Origin: an uncultured Clostridia bacterium
GTDB taxonomy: Bacteria > Bacillota > Clostridia > Christensenellales > UBA1242
NCBI GenBank assembly: GCA_937895935.1
Contig: CALBKX010000015.1
Location: 41,841 to 105,840 of the forward strand
Direction of reading: 5' to 3'
Length of the DNA: 64,000 bases
How positions within the stretch are numbered: position 1 is the stretch's first letter; the number at the start of each line of letters is the position of its first letter. The position numbers and the translations under genes are program-made. Under the pieces are notes generated by a model. It made no database searches and was not told the origin of the DNA. It saw only the letters and a program-made list of their open reading frames with translations. Positions 17,288 to 25,932 of the stretch are shown piece by piece.

Positions 17288-17683
17288 TTATCCTTCAATT
17301 TTTTCAATAGGTATATTTTCTAATTCTTTCCAAAGTTCTTTAATATAGGAATTGCCGCCAAGAGCAATGTAAGCTTCATAAAGACCAATTAAATCTTTTT
17401 TTGTATTTAAAGAAATTGCTTGTTTAGAACTACATTCATAATAAAGTTCAGTTATTTCGTGCCGCAAACAGGCAAGTGTTCCTTCTTTATTTGAATCAAT
17501 TTTCTCATTTATAGATTCTAAAAGTTCCTTAATTTCTTTATTCTCTTCTTTCTGAGCTTCAGCGGCAATACTTTTAATCATTTCTTTTGGTTTTTTTAAT
17601 ACAAAAGTAATAAAACCAGCAATTGTCATAATAGCACCGCAAACACCACTAATAGATAATAAAATTGCTACAAAACTTGTCAT
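17288..17683 (-). CDS. Single-pass membrane protein with coiled coil (phage family)
   Basis: 131 aa from ATG at 17683 (GGAGGTG 6 nt upstream). An N-terminal membrane segment (FVAILLSISGVCGAIMTIAG and on) is followed by a Lys/Glu-rich coiled coil. The C-terminus (CLRHEITELYYECSSKQAIS, LGGNSYIKELW) is of a type often seen in Firmicutes phage membrane proteins near lysis genes. Function unknown. Confidence 0.65.
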   Translation of the reverse strand: MTSFVAILLSISGVCGAIMTIAGFITFVLKKPKEMIKSIAAEAQKEENKEIKELLESINEKIDSNKEGTLACLRHEITELYYECSSKQAISLNTKKDLIGLYEAYIALGGNSYIKELWKELENIPIEKIEG

Positions 17684-17684
17684 T

Positions 17685-18089
17685 TTAACACCTCCCATTT
17701 CTTAGATAATCTAAATGATATTTAGACTTAACTCTATACTCTGGAGTATTAAAAATTTTTTCAAAAGTAAGAGTATCTAAATCCCAATAAGGTATTCTGA
17801 TAAGAGGTATATTATTAATCAAAGCAAATTTATTTTTTACTCTATCTCTTTCTTGTGCTCTAAGAAAACCGCTATAATTTTTATGAAAGTATTTAATATA
17901 TTCATAGTGTTGCCGCCCATCCACTTCTATGAGCATAAATACCTTATTATTTTTAAAAATAGCGACATCATACCTTAGTTGAACATGCTTTTTCCCCACC
18001 AGTCCCTCAAACATAACTTCTGTTCTAAAAGGAATACCATTTCTCTTTAAAAGATTAGCTACTTTTTGTTCTCCTTTAGAAGTCTTCAT
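17685..18089 (-). CDS. PD-(D/E)XK-type endonuclease-like protein
   Basis: 134 aa. The pattern GEQKVANLLKRNGIPFRTEV, then RYDVAIF (D about 39), LIEVDGRQHYE (E-V-D about 54-56) matches small restriction/Vsr-like PD-(D/E)XK nucleases: an Asp, then E-x-D plus a Gln/His. It probably nicks or trims DNA in phage replication or recombination. It overlaps the upstream gene by 14 nt, so the two are translationally coupled. Confidence 0.72.
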   Translation of the reverse strand: MKTSKGEQKVANLLKRNGIPFRTEVMFEGLVGKKHVQLRYDVAIFKNNKVFMLIEVDGRQHYEYIKYFHKNYSGFLRAQERDRVKNKFALINNIPLIRIPYWDLDTLTFEKIFNTPEYRVKSKYHLDYLRNGRC

Positions 18090-18909
18090 TTAACTCACAT
18101 CGAGTTTTATTTCTTTGACAATCACAAGGTTTTTCAGGAATATATACTGGATAAGGCATTGGCATGAAAGCTACTCTTCCGTTTTCTGGATGATAACAAG
18201 GAACTTTATTCGGTTCGATATGATAAGTAGCTAAATGATATAGAGTGCCGCATTTATCAATAGGAATACCATCTGGATATTTCGTAATAATCCTTCTCAT
18301 TCCTTCCTCATAAGTTAAGCCTTTTTCCCATTCATAAAAATCACAGTTAAGGGCGGCACTAAAAGCAGATACATTAATAACATCTTTATCTTTACTACAA
18401 GGACACTCTTCACTTTCGATGTCTTCTTTTAGAGTTAATAATCCTAATTGTAAATCATCTAAACTTTCTTTTTCAATAGTAAAATCAACACCATAATAAA
18501 TTTCCTTGCCCACTGGAATATCAAATTCTTTTGTTTCTGAATTATAAGTGGCTTTATATAAAACAAAATAGCAATCAAATTTATAAATGAAATTTACTAC
18601 TGTTTCACTTTCGTATTTTGCTCCAAAGAATTCACCCTTTTTATCTTTGTTGGCAGTAATTTCTTTTGGGAAATAGGAATCCGGATTTTCTACTACTGTT
18701 CCAACAAATCCTTCAATTCTAACCAGTTCTAATGGGTCTGCCGGATAGCCTAATACATTTTGGATAAGAGTTGCTGTTTTAAGGTAATCTGACAAAATTT
18801 TACAGATTCCAAAGTGCTTGCACGTAAAACATCTTATCTGAATTTCACTGTTCTTTGGTGGTGGCGGCACGCAAGGTAATGGAGTTAAAAAAATTTCATT
18901 TTTATACAC
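18076..18909 (-). CDS. Unrecognised Cys-rich protein, 277 aa
   Basis: Contains proline-rich LTPLPCVPPPPK at 8-19 and CFTCKHFGICK at about 27-37. Later pairs CPCSKD and, at the end, CDCQRNKTRCE suggest one or more metal sites. GTG start with AGAGGTG 8 nt upstream. It overlaps the nuclease gene by 14 nt. No family recognised. Confidence 0.6.
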   Translation of the reverse strand: MYKNEIFLTPLPCVPPPPKNSEIQIRCFTCKHFGICKILSDYLKTATLIQNVLGYPADPLELVRIEGFVGTVVENPDSYFPKEITANKDKKGEFFGAKYESETVVNFIYKFDCYFVLYKATYNSETKEFDIPVGKEIYYGVDFTIEKESLDDLQLGLLTLKEDIESEECPCSKDKDVINVSAFSAALNCDFYEWEKGLTYEEGMRRIITKYPDGIPIDKCGTLYHLATYHIEPNKVPCYHPENGRVAFMPMPYPVYIPEKPCDCQRNKTRCELNEDF

Positions 18910-18932
18910 AATAATTTCACCTCTTTATAAAA

Positions 18933-18963
18933 AAAAATAAGAGAGAACACAAATAGTATTCTC
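18933..18963 (-). terminator. Terminator after the DNA ligase gene
   Basis: On the minus strand GAGAGAA pairs with TTCTCTC across an 11-nt loop, followed by TTATTTTTTTTT. A weak TTGTGT / TATAAA pair overlaps it and may be the promoter for the next gene. Confidence 0.75.
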
Positions 18964-18994
18964 TCCTTAAAGGTAAAAATTATTATATTAAATT

Positions 18995-20107
18995 TTATAA
19001 AAGTTGTTCATAAAGACAATCAGACGCTAGTTTATCTGGTCTCCAGCATTCAATAGACCCATGTCTAAAAGTCTTGTGTCCATCATTATTCACATCTTGA
19101 AGCTCCATAGCCGTAATTTGTGCAACTTTTCCTTTATATTTCTCTGGATTAGCAACAATATCTTTTCTTAAAGAATCTTCAATGCCACTAATATATCCAA
19201 CACTAACTTCTTTACCATCTTTTAGAACAGCAAATTCTACTGCTCCTGCCCAACCTAAAGCATAGTATTGTGTAATGGGGATTAATGGGACACCATCCAA
19301 ATATAAATCATATTGATTCTCGGTATAAATTTGTTCTGTCTTTACGTTTTTCCAATAATTCCAGTTCTGAATATTCTTCCCTGTATATTCCATTTTTGGT
19401 TCTCTATATTTTCCTGTTAAAAACGCATCAATAGAATCTTCCAACTCTTTTTTCAACTTTAAAGTTTCCCACGCTGGTCTTTTTCCGGGGGTATAATGAG
19501 AGGTTTTCTTTGTAATAACAATGCCCTCGCCGCCAATAGCAAGAATTTTGTTATATTCATCCCATAATTCTTGTCCTTCAAGATATTTAGCAATGGAAAT
19601 ATAAGGACTATTTATATCAATTCTATTTAAATAATTAACTCTATCTTCAAAACAAGTTTTTAATAATGAATCGCCGTCCCAAGCTAAAACATCAAAACAA
19701 TAAAAGCAGAGTTTATTTTCTTCCATCTTTTGTCGTTCAAGACTTTTTTCTTTCAAACAGTTAAGAATAGAAGTGGTATTCCTGCTACCCTCTTTCTTTG
19801 GTAAATAAATTTCTCCTAATAATACTGTTCCGGCAGGAATATTTAATCCTCCAATGATTTGTGGAATCCATTCAACTTTATCTAAATAAATTCCATCTAC
19901 TGTTCTTTGGCGGCTACGTAAATGATATGAACCATCATTATCTCTAAGAATCATAGACCAAACTCCATCCATTTTTCTAGAACCAAGATAAGAACCGCTT
20001 AAACATAAATATTTTGCCTTTTCTTTTTTTTCTGCTTTTGTATACTTTTTAGGAAAAGAAAAATATTTAGCAGCATCCATTTCCCAAAAGTCATAATTAT
20101 CTATCAT
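18995..20107 (-). CDS. ATP-dependent DNA ligase
   Basis: 370 aa. The adenylation motif is SRKMDGVW with nucleophile K45 (KxDG). Other nucleotidyltransferase motifs follow: RSRQRT (about 65), LLGEIYLP (III-like), GGEGIVITKK (IV-like, EG) and LKLKKE (V, KxK). The C-terminal third is an OB-like domain. It seals nicks during replication and recombination. ATG start with AAGGAG 7 nt upstream, overlapping the preceding small gene by 11 nt. Confidence 0.88.
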   Translation of the reverse strand: MIDNYDFWEMDAAKYFSFPKKYTKAEKKEKAKYLCLSGSYLGSRKMDGVWSMILRDNDGSYHLRSRQRTVDGIYLDKVEWIPQIIGGLNIPAGTVLLGEIYLPKKEGSRNTTSILNCLKEKSLERQKMEENKLCFYCFDVLAWDGDSLLKTCFEDRVNYLNRIDINSPYISIAKYLEGQELWDEYNKILAIGGEGIVITKKTSHYTPGKRPAWETLKLKKELEDSIDAFLTGKYREPKMEYTGKNIQNWNYWKNVKTEQIYTENQYDLYLDGVPLIPITQYYALGWAGAVEFAVLKDGKEVSVGYISGIEDSLRKDIVANPEKYKGKVAQITAMELQDVNNDGHKTFRHGSIECWRPDKLASDCLYEQLL

Positions 20108-20375
20108 TGATATTCTCCTTTAAGATGTAATATTCTCTGTTTTTTTCTCCAATACAGCAGTCTTTTGAAATACCTTTTGGTTCGTATTCAAAAGTCCAAG
20201 CAATTGTTTCCATTTCACCCGTATTAAAATACTTATCTTTATCAATATAAAAAATCTTTTTCAATCTTCCAGTATTATAAGGGTCATAAGGAACTGTTTC
20301 TAATCTATAAATTCTTCTTTTTTTTGATTCGGTATTAATAAAATTTAAAAATTCTTCTTTATTTACTGTTGTCAT
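20097..20375 (-). CDS. Unrecognised small protein, 92 aa
   Basis: Lys/Tyr-rich (RRIYRLETVPYDPYNTGRLK). ATG start with AAGGAG 4 nt upstream. It sits between the deoxyribonucleotidase and ligase genes and overlaps the latter. No family recognised. Confidence 0.6.
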   Translation of the reverse strand: MTTVNKEEFLNFINTESKKRRIYRLETVPYDPYNTGRLKKIFYIDKDKYFNTGEMETIAWTFEYEPKGISKDCCIGEKNREYYILKENINDR

Positions 20376-20383
20376 GATACTCC

Positions 20384-20911
20384 TTATCTATTAATTTGAT
20401 TAATTTCGCTATAAATTTCTCTCCAATCTTTACATCTAATTCCTCTAAATTCAGCGTTCCAAGGATAAGCAAAACAAATAGAATGCTTAGCCCCTCCAAA
20501 GTTTTTTACACAATCATCAATAAGAATATCAACTTTCATTAAGGTCTTGTCGGGGCAACAGAAGAAACACTTACGAATTTCAAGATATGGAAATAGTTTT
20601 TCTAACCATTTTGCTTTTTTGTAGAAATTATAAGGCTCTGTTTTGGTGATAAATAAAATTCGATGTCCTTCGTTGAATAATTTTAAAATATATTTTTGAC
20701 AATCTGGCACAACTTTAATTCGCCGCCATACTTCTTTATTTAAAAAAATTTTATAAAATCCCTCTTTGTATTGCGGCTTAACAAAGTTTTCAATATTATA
20801 TTTTGTAATATCAGATACTTTAAGATTATCATCTGCTTCTTCATTATAAACAGATAATACAGCTTCACAAAGGTTATTTAATACGTTGTCAATATCAATT
20901 CCAATAGTCAT
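20384..20911 (-). CDS. 5'(3')-deoxyribonucleotidase (HAD, NT5C family)
   Basis: 175 aa from ATG at 20911 (AAGGAG 5 nt upstream). HAD motif I is TIGIDIDNVLN (nucleophile D6, D8). FITKTEP fits motif II, and VDILIDDCVKNF fits motif IV (DD). These enzymes dephosphorylate dNMPs; in phages they tune nucleotide pools with the neighbouring dNMP kinase and ribonucleotide reductase. Confidence 0.82.
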   Translation of the reverse strand: MTIGIDIDNVLNNLCEAVLSVYNEEADDNLKVSDITKYNIENFVKPQYKEGFYKIFLNKEVWRRIKVVPDCQKYILKLFNEGHRILFITKTEPYNFYKKAKWLEKLFPYLEIRKCFFCCPDKTLMKVDILIDDCVKNFGGAKHSICFAYPWNAEFRGIRCKDWREIYSEINQINR

Positions 20912-20922
20912 TAAATTCTCCT

Positions 20923-21294
20923 TTACTGTCTTTCCCAAAAATCATCATAAAAATTATTATATTGCTCTTCTCCTAGAAAATCAACAAGTTCCTTTGTCTT
21001 AATTGCTGACGCTTCTCTTGCCGCCCAATCACTAATTTCAGACATGAGTTCTTCAATTACAATATATGGGTGAGCACCTTTGGCATAAGTATTCCATAAC
21101 TTGTTTTCAGAATCATAAAAATTAAAAGCTTCGTAATTATTTTTAATTTTATTATATTCTTTTTCGTTTTTATCCTTTTGAGCTAAAACAACAGAAATTA
21201 ATTCCATAGTCTTAGAATTATAAATTGCTTGTCCAATCCAAGCATCTGGATAATTCTCCTCATCATAATTTTCAATTGTATAACGCATATCCAT
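20923..21294 (-). CDS. Unrecognised acidic protein, 123 aa
   Basis: Begins MDMRYTIENYDEENYPDAWI; acidic with many aromatic residues. ATG start preceded by AAGGAG. First gene after the promoter at 21347-21375, with a hairpin in its leader. No family recognised. Confidence 0.6.
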   Translation of the reverse strand: MDMRYTIENYDEENYPDAWIGQAIYNSKTMELISVVLAQKDKNEKEYNKIKNNYEAFNFYDSENKLWNTYAKGAHPYIVIEELMSEISDWAAREASAIKTKELVDFLGEEQYNNFYDDFWERQ

Positions 21295-21316
21295 TTCTTT
21301 AATTACTCCTTTCGTT

Positions 21317-21336
21317 GGTTAAATGGCGGTTTAACC
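21317..21336 (-). promoter_or_regulatory. Leader hairpin GGTTAAA/TTTAACC
   Basis: Perfect 7-bp stem with a 6-nt loop that reads CCGCCA in the RNA, between the promoter and the ribosome binding site. It has the same size and position as the hairpin at 5615-5634. Confidence 0.55.
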
Positions 21337-21346
21337 TTATGTTAAT

Positions 21347-21375
21347 ATAATAACATTATTCGTTTATGAAATCAA
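21347..21375 (-). promoter_or_regulatory. Promoter TTGATT-17-TATTAT
   Basis: On the minus strand TTGATT (21375-21370) overlaps the last codons of the dNMP kinase gene. The extended -10 TGTTATTAT follows 17 bp later. Confidence 0.75.
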
Positions 21376-21927
21376 CTTTTCTTCAACACAAAAATTATAT
21401 GCTAATTCTTTAAGATGTTCTAAGTCGCTGTCGTTATTAATAATAATATTATATTTAAAATTATCTACATTAAGGTCGGCGGCATTATTTTTACAATAGT
21501 CATTGTCTGGTCTTTTTACAAGAATGGATTTTGAATTAGGAATAGTATTTAATAATTTTTTAATTTCTTCTGGTTCTCTACAGTGAATAAATAAAGCTTT
21601 TGTTTCCATTTCTAAATCTTGTTTATAAATATTTATAACATAATTATATGATAAATCACAATAGTTAGTTAATAGTTCTTTTAGTTCACACATTACTTTT
21701 CTATCTTTATCTTCTTTTTGTCCATTCCAATTACAATAAGTTCTCATAATATCTTTAATTGGGTCAATAGTCGAAATATTATCTATATTAATTGCCGGAA
21801 CAATTCTTTTCATAGAATTAAGTCTATATTCTTCTTTTGGATATTTATTATTATACATATCTTTAATTAAGTCAACAAAAGTATCTTTACCTGCTCTACT
21901 ATGTCCATTAATTATATATACTTTCAT
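21364..21927 (-). CDS. Deoxynucleoside monophosphate kinase-like P-loop protein
   Basis: 187 aa. P-loop NGHSRAGKDTFVD (G8 to T16) at the N-terminus, a DR-type loop and VKRPDN near residue 140. The size and motifs fit phage dNMP kinases, which phosphorylate dNMPs to dNDPs. It overlaps the upstream gene by 4 nt. Neighbours are the nucleotidase and NrdD, consistent with dNTP supply. Confidence 0.75.
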   Translation of the reverse strand: MKVYIINGHSRAGKDTFVDLIKDMYNNKYPKEEYRLNSMKRIVPAINIDNISTIDPIKDIMRTYCNWNGQKEDKDRKVMCELKELLTNYCDLSYNYVINIYKQDLEMETKALFIHCREPEEIKKLLNTIPNSKSILVKRPDNDYCKNNAADLNVDNFKYNIIINNDSDLEHLKELAYNFCVEEKLIS

Positions 21928-22814
21928 TTTTTATCCTCCCAATTACCCATTTTTCTTATAAATATTAGTTTTATTTCTTTGTAAGAATTAATAATATTAT
22001 CTATTTCACTTCCTTCTATAATATTATTATTATATTTTTTATTAGGACTATTATCAACTTTTTTAAAATAATTTCCATTATATCTTTCTTCTATATTAAA
22101 ACTATTATTATTAATATAATAAATTATATTATCTGTATCATAAATAGAATCTATAATTTTATTATTTTTATTTATATTTTCTTCAGAATTATTATTATAA
22201 AATTTAATTAAATAAACCCCCTTACCCCCTTTAATTAAATCATATATCATTTGTTGCTTTAAGTCAACATTTTTAAAATTACAATTTTGATTATCACATA
22301 AAAGTTGATATTCAGAATTAAGTATATTATTATTAATATCTAATAAATTTTTATTTTTAATATTATAAAAATTAGCAATAATATTAAATTGTTTAGGAGT
22401 TAAATCATAAAAAGGACTTATTCCATTTTGATTAAATTTAATATTATTAAAAAATACTTTATATAGAGGATTATTTGTATTAAGAATAAGTTTATTATTA
22501 ATTTTATTAATATTAATAATTTTTTTATAACTATTTTTATATAAATATTCCTTAATTTTATTAGTTTTACCAATTATATATATATTAAATTTTCTTAAAG
22601 ATAATAAGTTATTTAATAATCTATATAATATAACTGTATATATATCATTTTTAGATTCTATAATAATATTTTTATAATTATTTTTATTAATTAATACATA
22701 TATATTATTAATAATATTATTTAATTTATTATCTGTTTGAGAAATATAATTATCTATAATTTGATAATCTAAATTTAAATAATTTCTATATAATTTATTG
22801 TGAGTATTAATAAT
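21924..22814 (-). CDS. Extremely AT-rich Asn/Ile/Lys protein, probable AUU start
   Basis: One frame is open from about 22850 to 21924 (I checked every codon). An ATT at 22814 gives 296 aa; the only in-frame ATG is far downstream at 22250 (108 aa). A promoter (-10 at 22836-22841) puts the transcript start right at AGAGGTG, so initiation should be close to 22814. The out-of-frame ATGATG there gives only 15 codons. The protein is made almost wholly of Asn, Ile, Lys, Tyr and Leu, with IIGKTNKIKEYL midway and KEIKLIFIRK at the end. It is much more AT-rich than its neighbours. Function unknown; a base error near the start is the alternative to AUU. Confidence 0.6.
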   Translation of the reverse strand: MINTHNKLYRNYLNLDYQIIDNYISQTDNKLNNIINNIYVLINKNNYKNIIIESKNDIYTVILYRLLNNLLSLRKFNIYIIGKTNKIKEYLYKNSYKKIININKINNKLILNTNNPLYKVFFNNIKFNQNGISPFYDLTPKQFNIIANFYNIKNKNLLDINNNILNSEYQLLCDNQNCNFKNVDLKQQMIYDLIKGGKGVYLIKFYNNNSEENINKNNKIIDSIYDTDNIIYYINNNSFNIEERYNGNYFKKVDNSPNKKYNNNIIEGSEIDNIINSYKEIKLIFIRKMGNWEDKK

Positions 22815-22835
22815 CTCATCATCACCTCTAATATT

Positions 22836-22864
22836 AATATAACATATTTTGATAACTGAGTCAA
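22836..22864 (-). promoter_or_regulatory. Leftward promoter of the divergent pair, TTGACT-17-TATATT
   Basis: On the minus strand TTGACT (22864-22859) lies 17 bp from TGTTATATT (TATATT 22841-22836). It drives the left arm from the hinge. Confidence 0.78.
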
Positions 22865-22901
22865 ATATTTTGCTGTTAGAAAATTATATAGAAAGAAAAG
22901 T

Positions 22902-22930
22902 TTGATTTCATAGATAAATTGATATATAAT
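22902..22930 (+). promoter_or_regulatory. Rightward promoter of the divergent pair, TTGATT-17-TATAAT
   Basis: TTGATT (22902-22907), 17 bp, TATAAT (22925-22930), then GGGAGG. It opens the structural gene arm and lies only 38 bp from the leftward -35 box. Confidence 0.8.
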
Positions 22931-22953
22931 ATAGTATATAAGGGAGGATGGAT

Positions 22954-23211
22954 ATGTATAATATTAAATATTTAATTAATAAAGATTTAGTTAATAGAGA
23001 AGCTATCAATCTAATTTTTAAATTAAATAATTTAAAAACAAATTTATATATCTTAAATAATAAAAAAAGATTAATTAATGGAAAGTCTTTAATTGGATTA
23101 CTACAAGCTAATATTCGTGGCGGCGATATTATTACAGTAAGTATTGAAGATTCAACAGAAACTTATAATATTAAAAATATTTTTAATAATATAGGGAGGG
23201 AACTAAAGTAA
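22954..23211 (+). CDS. HPr-like fold protein lacking the phospho-histidine
   Basis: 85 aa from the ATG at 22954 (GGGAGG 6 nt upstream; the ATG at 22948 touches the site). The C-terminal half, NNKKRLINGKSLIGLLQANI then RGGDIITVSIED, closely follows HPr (N..KS..GLL.....G..I.I). The region that should hold GIHARPA reads NREAINLIFKL, without His15. So the fold may be kept without phosphotransfer. A second such protein is at 41985-42242. Confidence 0.6.
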   Translation: MYNIKYLINKDLVNREAINLIFKLNNLKTNLYILNNKKRLINGKSLIGLLQANIRGGDIITVSIEDSTETYNIKNIFNNIGRELK

Positions 23212-23212
23212 A

Positions 23213-23503
23213 ATGATTCCAAATTATAGAACTTTTACATTGACAGCAACAGCTGAAGATGATATAGTTAAATTAATTTATGAAGAATTAAAAAAAGAAG
23301 GATATAAGAATCCTGATTTTAAATTAAGATTTATTGGTTTTGAAGCGGCGGCAGGCACACAGATTATCATTAATGGCAATCCAAATAAAGTTCCATCTAC
23401 CAAGTATTTTATTACTCCTTATACTGGTGATGAATATATGCTAATTAAAACAGTGAAAATGCCGGCGGGTTGTGCTGCTTTGGATTTCCATGTTATTTAT
23501 TAA
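23213..23503 (+). CDS. Unrecognised small protein, probably virion-associated
   Basis: 96 aa, alpha then beta-rich, with GFEAAAGTQIIINGNPNKVP and TPYTGDEYMLIKTVKM. It lies just upstream of a collagen-like fibre gene and follows GGGAGGG. The beta-rich end resembles small tail or head-decoration proteins, but no family is recognised. Confidence 0.6.
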   Translation: MIPNYRTFTLTATAEDDIVKLIYEELKKEGYKNPDFKLRFIGFEAAAGTQIIINGNPNKVPSTKYFITPYTGDEYMLIKTVKMPAGCAALDFHVIY

Positions 23504-23515
23504 GAGGTGATATGA

Positions 23516-25012
23516 TTGAGTTTTAATCCTTTTTTAAATAACAATTCTGGCGGCAGTGGGTCGTCAGGAGAAGCTGGAAAAGATGGTAGAGGTATTATTT
23601 CCATTGCCTTTTCTTCAAGTAATAAAGGTGATATTCCTAATCTTTCTGGAGCAATAGATACATATGAAATTTTATATACAGATAATACTGAATCAATTAT
23701 CAATGTTTACAACGGTCTTGATGGGAAAAATGGTATTGACGGAACAAACGGTAAAGAAGTTGAACTGAAAGTATCTGATGAAGCCATTCAATGGAAATAT
23801 AGCGGTGATACAACTTGGGTAAATTTAGTATTACTATCAGACATCAAAGGAACTGATGGGCAATCTGTTTCTTTAAGAACAAATAACAATTATATTCAGT
23901 GGAAAAAAGATAATGAAACTGAATGGACTAATTTGATTTCGCTATCGGAACTCAAGGGTGCAGATGGTTTTTCTCCAACAGTAGAAATTACAGCTATTGA
24001 TGGCGGCAATAAATTAGATATTACAGATGCTACTGGAACAAAAAGTCTACAAATCCTCAATGGTACAGATGGTAAAGAAATTGAAATTGGTAAAGATGAT
24101 ATAAATTTAAAATGGTGTTATGTTGGTGATAGTAGCTGGAAAGTTTTAATGCCATTGAGTAGTCTAAAAGGAACAGATGGAACTAACGGAACTGATGGTA
24201 TTTCTATTACTTCTATTTCTTTTACATCTTCTGATAAAGGCGATGTTGCTGGATTAGCGGGAGCTACCGATACTTATACAATTACTCTATCGAATAACAC
24301 AACATCAACTTTTTTAGTTTATAATGGCAAAGATGGTTCAGGCGGCAGTTCAAGTGGTTTTAGTGGCGATTATAATGACTTAATTAATAAACCTACTATT
24401 CCAACAGTTTCAAATGATTTGACAGACGAATTAAAAGAGCATTATGATTTAGCTTATAGTCAAACTCACACACATAATAATAAAGTAATTTTAGACGCAT
24501 TATCAGAAGATAGTAATCAAGAGCTTGTATATAATTCTGAAAATGTTTATAGAACTAAAATTTTAACAAAAACCGAATATGATAGTGAAAAAACAGCAGG
24601 AACTTTAAAAGATAATTGGATTTATGTAGTATCGGATGAAGTCGATACACCACAGCTAGAAGATAGTGGTTGGAATACTTTAGCCGTTTCAGCCGATGGA
24701 GTGGGGTATTCAGAATCGAAGATTAAATACAGAAAGATAGGTAAAGTAGTTTATATTGAGGGATACTTAAACGTAAAAGAAAATCAAAATAATACTCCAA
24801 AAGTTTCTTTGATTGGAATTTTACCAACGGGATTCCGACCAACTAAAGCTGTTTTCGGAATCAATACCTCACCATTGACTGATGGAAATAATGCTTTACA
24901 CAGTTCTTTTATAAAAATTAAGTCTTCAGGAGAAATGTTATTAGTGAATACTGGTGAAAGTCTAACAACAGATTTACATTATTTTCTTAATGTTTCTTAT
25001 TTAATTGATTAA
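23516..25012 (+). CDS. Collagen-like tail fibre protein
   Basis: 498 aa. Repeated Gly-x-Asp/Asn-Gly blocks (GEAGKDGRG, GLDGKNGIDGTNGKE, GTDGTNGTDG, GKDGSGG) alternate with three copies of a small beta module (Q-W-K-x...T-x-W-x-N/V-L). A C-terminal domain from about residue 280 (DYNDLINKPTIP, then KYRKIGKVVYIEGYL) is typical of fibre tips, which often bind the host surface. TTG start after AAGAGGTGATATGA; the ATG in between gives only a 4-codon frame. Confidence 0.82.
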   Translation: MSFNPFLNNNSGGSGSSGEAGKDGRGIISIAFSSSNKGDIPNLSGAIDTYEILYTDNTESIINVYNGLDGKNGIDGTNGKEVELKVSDEAIQWKYSGDTTWVNLVLLSDIKGTDGQSVSLRTNNNYIQWKKDNETEWTNLISLSELKGADGFSPTVEITAIDGGNKLDITDATGTKSLQILNGTDGKEIEIGKDDINLKWCYVGDSSWKVLMPLSSLKGTDGTNGTDGISITSISFTSSDKGDVAGLAGATDTYTITLSNNTTSTFLVYNGKDGSGGSSSGFSGDYNDLINKPTIPTVSNDLTDELKEHYDLAYSQTHTHNNKVILDALSEDSNQELVYNSENVYRTKILTKTEYDSEKTAGTLKDNWIYVVSDEVDTPQLEDSGWNTLAVSADGVGYSESKIKYRKIGKVVYIEGYLNVKENQNNTPKVSLIGILPTGFRPTKAVFGINTSPLTDGNNALHSSFIKIKSSGEMLLVNTGESLTTDLHYFLNVSYLID

Positions 25013-25026
25013 GAGGAGGGGTAATA

Positions 25027-25920
25027 TTGTCAATTTACAAAGGCACAGAGAAAGTATCAACGATTAATATTATTTCTTCTATTGATACAGATGAAGGAAC
25101 AGCAACCTCTGCCGATATTTTAGAAGGAAAAATCGCTTTTTCTAAGAAGAACAAATTAGTTGGAACAATTCCAAGCATTGGGGCTAAAACCTATGTACCA
25201 ACGATAGTAGACCAAAATATTTTAAATGGAAGTTATTTATCAGGAAATCAGGTATTAAAAGGTGATTCTAATTTAGTTGCGACCAATATTAAAAAAGGAG
25301 TAGAAATTTTTGGTGTTGTTGGGACTCTTGAATCTGATGGCAGCACAACAATTCATAAATCTACTATTTTGGATACAACGACCTCCACTTCTAAACAAGA
25401 TACAGTAGATAACTGGAGTTCTAAAATTTTAATTAAAGATGGAGATTTAGACTGGATGAACTTGTCTGATATGGTAGCCCATTGGGGCGGCGTAAGTGCT
25501 GCTAATAATTTTATTGGTGATGCTTCACAAAAATATGGAATTTTTATGACCAACTGGACTGAAAGTAGTGGTAATACAAGTATTTTATTTACAACTCCAA
25601 TTAATTTGGTTGCTGGAGAATTGTTAATAATTTTTAATTGTAATATTAGCAGTTGGATGAATCAAACGATGAATATTAATTTTATGACGGCTTCTGGAGA
25701 CACAGAAGAAGAAATACTCACATCTCTTAAGGATAAGATTGCCGCAGAAAATTATGATAAAACTATTACAACCACTTACGCTGGTAGCTCAAGTCTAAAA
25801 GATACAACAATAGTGTCCAGTATGGAAACTGCGGGAAATTATTATATGTATATTACTGGTTTTAAAAAAGCTGATAACAGTGCTTTTAATTTAATTACCA
25901 TTAAGACTATTAATTTTTAA
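25027..25920 (+). CDS. Tail fibre/appendage protein
   Basis: 297 aa. The N-terminal 100 residues have the periodic motif ...ILEGKIAFSKKNKLVGTIPS, LSGNQVLKGDSNLVATNIKK, GVEIFGVVGTLE, common in Firmicutes phage and prophage tail proteins. The rest is beta-rich. TTG start with GGAGGGG 5 nt upstream. It follows the collagen-like fibre in the same operon. Confidence 0.68.
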   Translation: MSIYKGTEKVSTINIISSIDTDEGTATSADILEGKIAFSKKNKLVGTIPSIGAKTYVPTIVDQNILNGSYLSGNQVLKGDSNLVATNIKKGVEIFGVVGTLESDGSTTIHKSTILDTTTSTSKQDTVDNWSSKILIKDGDLDWMNLSDMVAHWGGVSAANNFIGDASQKYGIFMTNWTESSGNTSILFTTPINLVAGELLIIFNCNISSWMNQTMNINFMTASGDTEEEILTSLKDKIAAENYDKTITTTYAGSSSLKDTTIVSSMETAGNYYMYITGFKKADNSAFNLITIKTINF

Positions 25921-25932
25921 GAGGTGAAAGAA

